NCBI GenBank assembly: GCA_947626265.1
Contig: CANQRM010000008.1
Location: forward strand, 1 to 64,000
DNA: 64,000 bases
Source of the DNA: an uncultured Oscillospiraceae bacterium
GTDB lineage: Bacteria > Bacillota > Clostridia > Oscillospirales > Oscillospiraceae
Direction: 5' to 3'
Shown here: positions 54,213 to 64,000 of the stretch, piece by piece
Layout: each line of letters begins with the position of its first letter
Numbering within the stretch: position 1 is the first letter of the stretch
Program-made: the position numbers and the translations under genes
Notes under the pieces: model-generated
Seen by the model: the letters and a program-made list of their open reading frames with translations, nothing else
Databases searched by the model: none
Told to the model about the DNA's origin: nothing

Positions 54213-55603
54213 ACGAAACCACAACACACCCCCACGCCGCCCGGGAGGGCGGCGTGTTTGACACCATCGCCGCCATATCCACCGGCCAGGTCCTGGCCGC
54301 CATCGGCATCGTGCGCATCAGCGGGCCTGACACGCTTTCCGTGCTGGACAAGGTGTTCACCCCCCTCTATGGCGGGCCCATGAGCGGCCGGGCCGATAGG
54401 CGGCTGGTGCTGGGAAAGCTCACCGCCGCGGACGGTTCCCTTCTGGACATATGCCTTGCCACCGTGTCCCGGGGGCCGGGGAGCTACACCGGCGAGGACA
54501 CGGCGGAGCTGCAGTGCCACGGCTCCCCCGTGGTCTTGCGTGCGACCCTCGACAGCCTCTTCGCCGCCGGGGCAAGGCAGGCCAAGGCCGGGGAGTTCAC
54601 CCGCCGGGCCTTTTTGAACGGGCGGATGGATCTTACGCAGGCGGAGGCGGTCATCGACCTCATCGACGCCGAGACGCCCCAGATCGCCATCCTCGCCGCC
54701 TCTCAGCTGGACGGAGCCATACGCAAAAAGACCGACGCCGTATATGATGACCTCACCGCCATATGCTCCCATTACCACGCGGTCATCGACTACCCGGACG
54801 AGGACATCGAGCCCTTTGCCATGGCCCAGTACGAGGAGACCCTCTCCGGCGCGGAGGATGCGCTGGCCCGGCTGCTGGCCACCTTCCGGCGGGGCAATGT
54901 GCTGAAAAACGGCGTGCCCTGCGCCATCCTGGGCCGGCCCAACGCGGGCAAGAGCTCCCTTTTGAATGCCCTTTTGGGCTACGATAGGGCCATCGTCACC
55001 GACATCCCCGGCACCACCCGGGACACCATCGAGGAAAAGGCCGTGCTGGGGGGCACGCTATTGCGCCTTTCCGACACCGCGGGCCTCAGGGACACCGCCG
55101 ACCCGGTGGAAAAGGAGGGCGTTTTGCGGGCCCACGCCGCCGCGGAGGGGGCCGGGCTGGTGCTGGCGGTGCTGGACGGCTCCGTGCCCCTCACGGCGGA
55201 GGACGAGGCGGTGCTGGCCGCCGCCAAGGCCGCGCCAAAGTACATTATCATCAAGAACAAATCCGACCTGCCTGCCGTTTGGGACATGGACGGGACCATC
55301 AGCCTCAGCGCCCTCACCGGCGCGGGGCTGGACAAGCTGGAGACGGCGGTAGCAGAGATGTTTAAAGAGAGCGAGCCCCTCCCCGCCGGGGAGATGCTCA
55401 CCAATCCCCGCCAGGCGGACGCCGTGGGCCGGGCGCTGGACTATGTCCGGGCCGCCAAAGAGGCCATGGCCCAGGGCTTTGCCCCCGACGCGGTGCTCAC
55501 GGAGATCGAGGGCGCATTGGGGGCGCTGGGGGAGCTTTCCGGCCGCACGGTCCGGGAGGACGTGACCAACGGCATCTTCTCCCGCTTCTGCGTGGGAAAA
55601 TAA
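54209..55603 (+). CDS. mnmE: tRNA modification GTPase MnmE
   Basis: A 464-residue GTPase that, with MnmG, places cmnm5 groups on U34 of tRNAs. N-terminal formyl-THF-binding domain (FDTIAAISTGQVLAAIGIVRISGP in parts; SYTGEDTAELQCHGSP), then the G domain in the middle: G1 GRPNAGKSSLLNAL (about 229-242), GTTRDT, DTAGLRDT, NKSD. The C-terminal FCVGK with the essential Cys ends the protein. The ATG overlaps the rex stop, so the two are translated together. Confidence 0.96.
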   Translation: MNETTTHPHAAREGGVFDTIAAISTGQVLAAIGIVRISGPDTLSVLDKVFTPLYGGPMSGRADRRLVLGKLTAADGSLLDICLATVSRGPGSYTGEDTAELQCHGSPVVLRATLDSLFAAGARQAKAGEFTRRAFLNGRMDLTQAEAVIDLIDAETPQIAILAASQLDGAIRKKTDAVYDDLTAICSHYHAVIDYPDEDIEPFAMAQYEETLSGAEDALARLLATFRRGNVLKNGVPCAILGRPNAGKSSLLNALLGYDRAIVTDIPGTTRDTIEEKAVLGGTLLRLSDTAGLRDTADPVEKEGVLRAHAAAEGAGLVLAVLDGSVPLTAEDEAVLAAAKAAPKYIIIKNKSDLPAVWDMDGTISLSALTGAGLDKLETAVAEMFKESEPLPAGEMLTNPRQADAVGRALDYVRAAKEAMAQGFAPDAVLTEIEGALGALGELSGRTVREDVTNGIFSRFCVGK

Positions 55604-55619
55604 CATATAGGAGGAGACT

Positions 55620-56645
55620 ATGAGAGCACTGTTCATCGGCGGCACCGGCACCATCAGCGCCGCCATCGTGAGGCGCCTTGTGAACGAGATGGATTGGGAG
55701 GTCTGGCTCATCAACCGGGGAAACCGGTCCCATGCCGTGCCCCAGGGGGTGCACCAGATCACCGCGGACATCCGTGACGAGGCGGACGTACTGAAAAAGC
55801 TGGGGGAGATGACCTTTGACGTGGTGGGCGAGTTCATTGGCTTCACCCCGGAGCAGGTGGAGCGGGACTGGCGTCTGTTCCGGGGCCGGACCCGGCAGTA
55901 TATCTACATCAGCTCCGCCTCGGCCTACCATAAGCCCGCCGCCAGCCACATCATCACCGAGGGCACGGCCCTTTCGAACCCCCACTGGGAGTATTCCCGC
56001 AACAAGATCGCCTGCGAGGAATTCCTCATGAAAAAGTACCGGGAGGAGGGCTTCCCCGTCACCATCGTCCGGCCCAGCCATACCTATGACGAGCGGCATA
56101 TCCCCCTGGGCGTGCACGGGAAGAACGGCTTCTGGCAGGTCATAGAGCGCATGCGGCAGGGCAAGCCCGTCATCATCCAGGGCGATGGCTCCAGCCTGTG
56201 GCATGTGACCTTCAACAGGGACTTCGCTGTGGGCTACACCGCCCTCATGGGAAACCGCCACGCCATCGGCGAGGCCTTCCAGATCACCGGCGACGAGGTC
56301 CTTACCTGGGACCAGATATACGCCACCATCGCCGACGCCCTGGGGGTGGAGCTGCACGCCTACCACGTGGCCAGCGAGTATCTCGCCGCCGTGGGCGACA
56401 AGTACGGCTATGACCTGGAGGGCAACCTTTTGGGGGACAAGGCCGTGTGCGTGTGCTTCGATAACGCGAAGCTCAAGCGCCTCGCGCCGGATATGAAGAC
56501 CACCGTCCCCTTCCATGTGGGCGTGCGCATCGCGCTGGACTATGTGCTGTCCCACCCGGAGGAGTGCCAGATACCCGACCCGGAGTTCGACGCCTGGTGC
56601 GACCGGGTCATCGCCGCCCTGGAGGCATCCAAGGCGTCCATTTAA
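55620..56645 (+). CDS. Extended-SDR NAD(P)-dependent epimerase/reductase-like protein
   Basis: A 341-residue protein with N-terminal GGTGTISAAIVRRL (about 7-20), the dinucleotide loop of the atypical SDR group that includes CSP41/isoflavone-reductase-like proteins, and YIYISSASAYHKP (about 98-110) plus YSRNKIACEE (about 125-134), where Tyr and Lys sit as in YxxxK. Substrate unknown. The gene follows mnmE after 16 bp behind AGGAGG and probably belongs to the same transcript. Confidence 0.82.
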   Translation: MRALFIGGTGTISAAIVRRLVNEMDWEVWLINRGNRSHAVPQGVHQITADIRDEADVLKKLGEMTFDVVGEFIGFTPEQVERDWRLFRGRTRQYIYISSASAYHKPAASHIITEGTALSNPHWEYSRNKIACEEFLMKKYREEGFPVTIVRPSHTYDERHIPLGVHGKNGFWQVIERMRQGKPVIIQGDGSSLWHVTFNRDFAVGYTALMGNRHAIGEAFQITGDEVLTWDQIYATIADALGVELHAYHVASEYLAAVGDKYGYDLEGNLLGDKAVCVCFDNAKLKRLAPDMKTTVPFHVGVRIALDYVLSHPEECQIPDPEFDAWCDRVIAALEASKASI

Positions 56646-56661
56646 AACGCAAATAATGGAT

Positions 56662-56687
56662 GGGGCAGACGTTTGCACGTCTGCCCC
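56662..56687 (+). terminator. Terminator of the rex-mnmE-SDR operon
   Basis: GGGGCAGACGT and ACGTCTGCCCC pair around TTGC; GTTTTTTAT follows. Confidence 0.93.
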
Positions 56688-56692
56688 GTTTT

Positions 56693-57511
56693 TTATAGGT
56701 TAGCAACGAATCCCTCGATGAGCCGGTTTATCTCTTCCGGCGCGTCGGTGTTGGAATTGTGCCCGGCGTTCTCTATCCAGTGGAGGGGGATGCCGGTCTT
56801 TTTGTGCCATGCCTTATCATAGCGGATGCAGGACCCGGCGTGGTCCCGCTCCCCGCATATGAGCATTGCCGGGCATTTGATCTCGTAGGGCAGGTCCGCC
56901 TCGATGGCCTCCGCCAATATCCGGAACCCATGGCCGGCGAGCCGGGCGTACCGGGCCTTGTCCCCGTCATAGGTCATCATCATGTCCCGCATCAGCGCCC
57001 GGCCATAGTCCGACGCGGCGACGCCATTGGTGCCCTGGCGCAGCAGCCATTTCCAGGGGTAATACCGGTAGACGGGCTCCATACGTTTTAAGAGCCACAG
57101 CTCCGCCGCTGTCAAGTAGGACCGCTGCAGCGGCGCCGAGTCGATGGATATGAACCCCCGCAGCTTGTCCGGGTACAGCTGGGCATACATCTGCCCCACA
57201 TAGCCGCCCATGGACTGGCCCACGACGATAGGGCCGGACAGTCCCTCCTGAGTGAGTATATCATCCAGCCACCGGGCCTTGTCCGCCAGAGAGAAGGTCA
57301 TCTCAAAAGGCCAGGACGCGGCGTGCCCGGGCGCGTCCCAGACAAAGAGCGGGTACTTCCCCTCAAAATACTCTATCTGCTTATCAAAAAGCTTATGGTC
57401 GGCCGTCAGGCCCGGCAGAAACACCAGCGGCGGTCCGGACAGGTCCGCCCCGCTCACCCAGTAATGGATGGCGCCCAGCGGGGTCAAGTATTCCTTCTCT
57501 GTCATACTCAT
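56693..57511 (-). CDS. Alpha/beta hydrolase
   Basis: A 272-residue hydrolase. The nucleophile elbow is VVGQSMGGYVG (about 92-102), the acid is probably Asp in CGERDHAGSC (about 219-228), and the catalytic His is in WIENAGHNSNTD (about 243-254). LVFLPGLTADHKLFD (about 29-43) forms the oxyanion region. Close to haloperoxidase/esterase-type enzymes; substrate unknown. Two start codons, 57511 and 57505, are possible; no clear ribosome site. The C69 dipeptidase ends 10 bp upstream, so co-transcription is likely. Confidence 0.85.
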   Translation of the reverse strand: MSMTEKEYLTPLGAIHYWVSGADLSGPPLVFLPGLTADHKLFDKQIEYFEGKYPLFVWDAPGHAASWPFEMTFSLADKARWLDDILTQEGLSGPIVVGQSMGGYVGQMYAQLYPDKLRGFISIDSAPLQRSYLTAAELWLLKRMEPVYRYYPWKWLLRQGTNGVAASDYGRALMRDMMMTYDGDKARYARLAGHGFRILAEAIEADLPYEIKCPAMLICGERDHAGSCIRYDKAWHKKTGIPLHWIENAGHNSNTDAPEEINRLIEGFVANL

Positions 57512-57521
57512 CAGGCGCGGC

Positions 57522-59273
57522 TCACTCGATGCCCAGCCCGGCCTTGTCGGCGAGGCTGGTCTGGCCGTAGCCCACCGCCTCCATCCAATCGGTAGGATAA
57601 CCGGGGGTCTCGTAATCGTCGCCGGAGCTGCTGCCCGCGGCCGCGCCGATCTGATTGCGGCCCACCTCCTCCATCCATTCGGTGGGATAATCGGAGGTCC
57701 CGTCGCCGCCGCCGAAGTCATCTCCCACGACCATGCCGTCCTGGTAGCGGCCGACCAGCGTCCAGGCAAAGTCCCACCAGCCTTCATTGACTTTGTTCAT
57801 GCTGTCGTTGACATACGCTGTCAGCACGGCCCTGGCGCCGTCAACATCGCCGGCGTCATAGAGCGCGAGCGCCTCGGCCTCCACGTCGCCGTGGCCGGCG
57901 AAGAACTCGTCCTCATACTTTGCCTTCTCGGCACGGATGTCGGCGTACATGGCGTCCCAGCGGAGGTTGGCCCAGTTGTTCACGAAGTTGAAGGCCCACC
58001 AGGCGCAGCTGGGGTCGAAGTGATAGCGGTCACCGGTGGACCACGCCGCGGGCACTTCAGTGGCGCCGGCGTACAGAGGCACGTAAACGGTGGTGTCGGG
58101 GGCGTCCTCGCCGAACCACAAAAGGCTTCCGATCTGGCCCGGCATGCCGGGACGGAGCTCGGCGACGAAGCTGTAGCTGCAGCGGTACTGGGCAATAGCG
58201 CGCTCCCAGTCCTCCTCCGCCGCGGCCTCAGGCTTTTCGCCGCCCTGCCAGCGGGTGGGGTCGTGGAACGGGCCGGCGGCCAGGCCCTGGGTCAGATCAT
58301 ATTCGGTGCCCTCCAGGTGGTCGCTGTAGATGTCCATGATGTTCTGGACGGTCACAGGCTCGTCGGGCGTGACAGCAAAGTCATAGTGCTCCTGGCGGCC
58401 GAGGACCTGGAAATCCTGAGAGGGAGCCAGCAGGCTGAACGCGCGCCACTCGCGGCGGCTGGCATAGAACTCATAGCCATAGGGCTCGGGGTTGAAGAGT
58501 TTGGTGAAGTTGAAATCCTCCCCCTCCTTCCACCAGCCCAGCTGCTCGGGCAGGGCGGTGATGTCGGTGGACCACATGAAGTTGTCTGGATCGTCAAAGT
58601 CGATCACGCCGATGCGGGAACGGTTGGCGCCGACAAAGACCCCGTCGTCGGGCACCCGGCGGGCAGCCCAGTGGGCGCCGGGCGCGCCGCTGCCGGCCGT
58701 CCACTGCGGACCGCCGCCGCAGATCTCGAATATCCACACCTCGCTGTTGTCGGCGACCAGCAGGCACTCGCCGCCGTCGCAGTAGCCATACTGCTCGGCG
58801 ATCTCACCCATGATAAGCACGCACTCCCTGGCGGTGGCGGCGCGGGCCAGGCCGATCTGCTCCAGGTTCGCGATGACCATCATGCCGTTGGGGCAGAAAA
58901 CGTCGCTGGTGCCGCCCCAGGTGAATTCGCTGATGACGACGCCCTTCTCGTTCATGAAGGGATAGGCGATGTTGAAGTAGGTGTAGGTCTCGGGGGCCTG
59001 GGGGATCCGGCCGACCAGCCTGGGGGTAGTCCTGGTGTCGGCGCAGGGGTCGTTGTAGATGTCGACCATCTCCCCGTCTTCGTGGGTGCCGCCCTCCACG
59101 ACTTGGATGCGGTGATCGTACCAGCCGTCGCAGGTGTGGGCGACCAGAACGGAGCCGTCGGCAGAGGCGTCCCTGCCCACCGCTACCGTGGTGCAGGCCA
59201 GGGCGCTGCCGCCCAGAGAGACCACCAGCGCCGCCGCGAGGAGCACGGACACGAGCTTCTTCAGGTGTTTCAT
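57522..59273 (-). CDS. Secreted C69-family dipeptidase
   Basis: A 583-residue exported peptidase of the PepD/C69 family (Ntn hydrolase). The signal peptide ends ...GGSALA just ahead of CTTVAVGRDASADGSVLVAHT; Cys becomes the N-terminal nucleophile after cleavage. NEKGVVISEFTWGGT and VFVGANRSRIGVIDFDDP are family features. The C-terminal 55 residues hold two similar units, YPTEWMEEVGRNQ and YPTDWMEAVGYGQ, of unknown use. Start 59273 chosen because the earlier ATG lies within the AGGAGG ribosome site. Likely cleaves di- and small peptides outside the cell. Confidence 0.92.
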   Translation of the reverse strand: MKHLKKLVSVLLAAALVVSLGGSALACTTVAVGRDASADGSVLVAHTCDGWYDHRIQVVEGGTHEDGEMVDIYNDPCADTRTTPRLVGRIPQAPETYTYFNIAYPFMNEKGVVISEFTWGGTSDVFCPNGMMVIANLEQIGLARAATARECVLIMGEIAEQYGYCDGGECLLVADNSEVWIFEICGGGPQWTAGSGAPGAHWAARRVPDDGVFVGANRSRIGVIDFDDPDNFMWSTDITALPEQLGWWKEGEDFNFTKLFNPEPYGYEFYASRREWRAFSLLAPSQDFQVLGRQEHYDFAVTPDEPVTVQNIMDIYSDHLEGTEYDLTQGLAAGPFHDPTRWQGGEKPEAAAEEDWERAIAQYRCSYSFVAELRPGMPGQIGSLLWFGEDAPDTTVYVPLYAGATEVPAAWSTGDRYHFDPSCAWWAFNFVNNWANLRWDAMYADIRAEKAKYEDEFFAGHGDVEAEALALYDAGDVDGARAVLTAYVNDSMNKVNEGWWDFAWTLVGRYQDGMVVGDDFGGGDGTSDYPTEWMEEVGRNQIGAAAGSSSGDDYETPGYPTDWMEAVGYGQTSLADKAGLGIE

Positions 59274-59331
59274 TTGGTTCCTCCTCATCTTTGTTCCGGT
59301 ATGTACCGGTCATGAACAGCCCTGGACATAC

Positions 59332-60060
59332 TCACAGTGGTAAAAACGCGAATATCACCGCGAACACCACGGCGGGCAGCAGGTTCGCCACCCGTATCTT
59401 CTTGCCCCACACAAGATTGAGTCCCACGCAGAAGATGAGGATGGACCCCACCGTGGAGAGGTTGGAAAGCGCGGCGTCGGTCATGACGGGCCGGATGAAC
59501 CGGGCCAGGGCCGTCACCGCCCCCTGCCACAGCGCCACGGGCACGGCGGAGAAGATGCACCCCTTCCCCAGCGAGCAGGTCATCACCAGCACGATGATCA
59601 GGTCCAGCACCGCCTTGGCGGCCAGGATGGACCAGTCGCCGAACATGCCGTCCTCAATGGCGCCCACGATGGCCATAGCCCCCACGCACACGGTAAGGGA
59701 CGCGGTGACGAAGCCCTCCACGAACCGCTGCTCCTTGGCGTTGCCGCTCTTCACCTTCAGCCACTCGCCGAACCGCTCAAAAAGGCGCTCCAGGTCGATA
59801 AGCTCCCCCGCCAGACCGCCCAGGGCCAGGCTGCCCACGATCATCATGGTCCCGCCGCTGGAGAGGGCCCCGTCCTGGATGGACAGCATCCCCTCCATAG
59901 CCCCGGCGATACCCAGAAACAGCACGCTCACGCCGCAGGCCATATTCAAGGTCTGCTGGACCCGCTCCGATAGAAATCTGCCGAACGCCATCCCCAGCAG
60001 CCCACCCGCGACGATACCGGCGGCGTTGAGGACAGTTCCCAACCCGATCATAAATACCAT
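59332..60060 (-). CDS. DUF554 family membrane protein (YdfK-like)
   Basis: A 242-residue integral membrane protein with about seven hydrophobic segments. The opening GLGTVLNAAGIVAGGLLGMAFG and the conserved middle FVEGFVTASLTVCVGAMAIVGAIEDG (in parts) mark DUF554, a family of unknown transport function. Start at 60060 or, equally, at 60051 (MIGLGTV); GAGAGATGG lies ahead of the latter. A 272-bp gap follows towards ppdK upstream only in part; the hairpin at 60120-60153 lies between. Confidence 0.85.
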   Translation of the reverse strand: MVFMIGLGTVLNAAGIVAGGLLGMAFGRFLSERVQQTLNMACGVSVLFLGIAGAMEGMLSIQDGALSSGGTMMIVGSLALGGLAGELIDLERLFERFGEWLKVKSGNAKEQRFVEGFVTASLTVCVGAMAIVGAIEDGMFGDWSILAAKAVLDLIIVLVMTCSLGKGCIFSAVPVALWQGAVTALARFIRPVMTDAALSNLSTVGSILIFCVGLNLVWGKKIRVANLLPAVVFAVIFAFLPL

Positions 60061-60119
60061 CTCTCTTTCTGCCGGGCCATTGTATCACACCGGGCGGGTC
60101 ACGGCAAGACGGATATAGA

Positions 60120-60153
60120 ATATCCCCGGCCAGCGAAAGCTGACCGGGGATAT
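60120..60153. terminator. Hairpin between ppdK and the DUF554 gene
   Basis: ATATCCCCGG...CCGGGGATAT with inner CAGC/GCTG around GAAA. The T-run (CGTTTTGTTT) follows on the plus strand, while ppdK is on the minus strand, where only A/T-mixed sequence follows. It probably still ends the ppdK transcript. Confidence 0.65.
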
Positions 60154-60187
60154 CGTTTTGTTTATTCGCTATACGCTGCGCTGTAAC

Positions 60188-62809
<2,622 letters not shown>

Positions 62810-63052
62810 GCTGGGATTTCCTCCTTTTATACCTATGGTATTTTATTGACTTTTGCAGGGGGCGGACAGGCCTATGCCCATCCTGCGCCCATTATGAGAA
62901 ATACAATATTATTAAACGTCAACAGGGACGAATTGTCAAGGAAAAATCCCCCGCGCCCGCCAATTTTTTCATCTCCGCCGGAAAGTAATATTTTCCTACC
63001 CCGCGCATGGACCGGCGCCGGCCGGGCCATACTATCCGGGAGGTGATATTTC

Positions 63053-63166
63053 ATGTCCAAGAACAGCAAGCAGAACAAGAACAACTCCAGCAAGAGCAGC
63101 GGCCAGAACAGCCAGGACCAGAGCAAAAAGAACGGTGCCGAAAGCCAGAAGGGCTCCCAGGATTGA
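63053..63166 (+). CDS. Small Asn/Lys/Ser/Gln-rich protein; frame open past its TGA to 63328
   Basis: GGGAGGTGATATTTC precedes an ATG that opens a 37-codon frame (MSKNSKQNKNNSSKSSGQNS...) ending in TGA at 63164-63166. The same frame then runs on for 53 more codons to TAA at 63326-63328 and reads like a real protein: LDPESRLVSKYDSTGIAKYP, TGTREDMGMRVRDDFPEEHI. This second part has no usable start codon of its own. Possible explanations are a 37-residue peptide followed by a dead exon-like remnant, a recent nonsense mutation of a 91-codon gene, or read-through. Function unknown. Confidence 0.6.
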   Translation: MSKNSKQNKNNSSKSSGQNSQDQSKKNGAESQKGSQD

Positions 63167-63347
63167 AGGCACGGCCCTGACGTCACAGGGGCAAACCCGC
63201 GGCTGGACCCGGAGAGCCGGCTGGTCAGCAAGTATGACAGCACCGGTATCGCCAAATACCCCACCGGCACCCGGGAGGATATGGGCATGCGGGTCCGGGA
63301 CGATTTCCCGGAAGAACACATTATGTAAACTAAGTGCACAGCAAAAA

Positions 63348-63369
63348 GGCGGGGCCGCATGGCCCCGCC
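63348..63369. terminator. Bidirectional terminator behind the leader-peptide gene
   Basis: GGCGGGGCC and GGCCCCGCC pair around GCAT; TTTTTGC follows on the minus strand and TGTTTTG on the plus strand. Confidence 0.85.
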
Positions 63370-63386
63370 CTGTTTTGCGCGGATGT

Positions 63387-63575
63387 TTACCTGTTGTTCT
63401 TGGTCAGCGCGTCGATGCCGTTGCTGGCGTTCTGCACGGAGCAGACACTGATGGATGCGGCCAGAGCCGAGTTGGCGGAGGGATCAGCGTTGACGGAGCC
63501 ATACAGGCCGCCGGAGACGGTGTCCAGATCGTCGTCGCTGAGAACTTTGTCCTGATTCTTATCTTCGGGCTTCAT
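63387..63575 (-). CDS. Double-glycine-leader peptide, putative bacteriocin/RiPP precursor
   Basis: A 62-residue peptide. Residues 1-23 end in LSDDDLDTVSGG, which fits the LSxxxLxxVxGG leader consensus cut by peptidase-containing ABC transporters; the 39-residue remainder (LYGSVNADPSANSALAASIS...) is small-residue-rich with one Cys. Start 63575 was chosen because AAAGGAGAT lies 8 bp ahead; an ATG at 63593 lies upstream of that site. No modification enzyme or dedicated exporter is in view, so it may be an orphan precursor. Antimicrobial or signalling use is inferred from the leader only. Confidence 0.72.
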   Translation of the reverse strand: MKPEDKNQDKVLSDDDLDTVSGGLYGSVNADPSANSALAASISVCSVQNASNGIDALTKNNR

Positions 63576-63658
63576 GGGAGTATCTCCTTTCAAATTTCCA
63601 TTGGCTGGATGTTTTTCACTTCTTTATACGACCGGGCGGAGCAAAAGGGCTAAAGAAA

Positions 63659-63735
63659 TTTCAGAAATTCTGAAAAAATTTTTTCCGCCCATCCATTTTC
63701 ACTCTAACTATACCATACCGCCGGAATAAAATCAA
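63659..63735 (-). promoter_or_regulatory. Promoter and dyad ahead of the leader-peptide gene
   Basis: TTGATT (63730-63735), 17-bp spacer and TATAGT (63707-63712) on the minus strand. Downstream of it, TTTCAGAA-A-TTCTGAAA (63659-63675) is a perfect 17-bp dyad in the 5' untranslated region, followed by an A/T run. The leader is about 125 nt. Operator or RNA hairpin, undecided. Confidence 0.6.
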
Positions 63736-63747
63736 CGTCTTTCCGCC

Positions 63748-64000
63748 TCACCGGACGGCGCCATTATCTACCAGTTCGACCTCCACCTCGAAGGTCTCCC
63801 CCTCCCGGTAGACGGTAAGGGTCAGGCTGTCGCCCACGGCGAAGCCGTCCTTGATGAAGTTCACCTCCGCCACGGAGCTTACGTGGGTGCCGTTGACGGC
63901 GGTGATCACGTCCCCCTCCTGCAGGCCCTTAGCCAGGGCGTCGGAGCCCTCGTTGACCTGGGAGACATACACCCCCTCGGGCAGGCCGTACAGGTCCATG
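63748..64000 (-). CDS. HtrA/DegP-like serine protease, C-terminal PDZ part only
   Basis: The last 83 residues are inside the window; the protease domain lies to the right. The visible part is a PDZ domain: GLPEGVYVSQVNEGSDALAKG, LQEGDVITAVNGTHVSSVAE and SLTLTVYREGETFEVEVEL, as found after the trypsin-like domain of S1C proteases. These act on misfolded exported proteins. The stop at 63748 is followed closely by the promoter of the leader-peptide gene. Confidence 0.82.
   Translation of the reverse strand, partial: MDLYGLPEGVYVSQVNEGSDALAKGLQEGDVITAVNGTHVSSVAEVNFIKDGFAVGDSLTLTVYREGETFEVEVELVDNGAVR

Noticed and set aside
63164-63190. Selenocysteine insertion at the in-frame TGA
   Set aside because: A small hairpin follows, but the surroundings have no redox-active Cys/Sec motif and no selenoprotein machinery is in view; a plain stop or mutation is simpler.

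Overview
The window is GC-rich DNA (roughly 60% or more by eye, lower in one island) from a low-redundancy, mostly minus-strand gene set typical of an anaerobic gut-type clostridium, most likely Oscillospiraceae (Flavonifractor/Intestinimonas/Oscillibacter-like). The pointers are the str operon (rpsL-rpsG-fusA-tuf), Rex, RicT, FtsEX next to M23 hydrolase activators, S-layer homology domains, pyruvate phosphate dikinase, a Tn4451-type large serine recombinase, and the oleate hydratase/TetR pair. This placement is inference from gene content; no search was run.

Layout. 1-8.3 kb is a decayed LysR-regulated accessory locus: a carboxymuconolactone decarboxylase-like gene, a broken aldo/keto reductase, oleate hydratase with a TetR regulator, a YraQ-like permease coupled to a large secreted flavodoxin/cell-wall-binding/DUF362 fusion, a broken esterase and the LysR gene. 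The same operator-like sequence occurs in front of both broken genes. 8.4-8.7 kb is a scar at the 3' end of lysS bounded by a 30-bp direct repeat. 8.7-23.1 kb is core genome: lysS, greA, an S41 protease, two tandem M23 activators, ftsX-ftsE, a CdaR-type regulator, a pseudouridine synthase, a small DUF4830-like protein and the str operon with its own promoters.

23.2-35.5 kb is a mobile or formerly mobile island of clearly lower GC content. It holds a serine recombinase with TnpW, a 0.8-kb non-coding array of covarying hairpins, an AgrC/LytTR-type two-component system facing an S-layer-domain surface protein across a pair of LytTR-type direct repeats, a lipoprotein-ABC-transporter-membrane-protein cassette, a KTR protein and an HTH repressor. 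It ends in large hairpins and three tandem 176-bp units that look like a structured RNA family. The hairpin array and the triplicate unit are the most unusual items in the window.

35.6-64 kb is core genome again: plsY-der, rpmF-yceD, an RluA-family synthase, a secreted 5'-nucleotidase, a complete oligopeptide ABC transporter, an FMN oxidoreductase, a BMP-type binding protein, a cysteine hydrolase, an ATP-grasp enzyme, a mosaic hairpin repeat, ricT-holB, rex-mnmE, an SDR protein, an alpha/beta hydrolase, a C69 dipeptidase, a DUF554 protein, and ppdK. The right edge has a small Asn/Lys/Ser/Gln-rich ORF that stays open in frame past a TGA, a double-glycine-leader peptide gene that looks like a bacteriocin/RiPP precursor, and the PDZ end of an HtrA-like protease. 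No tRNA, rRNA or CRISPR array was seen.
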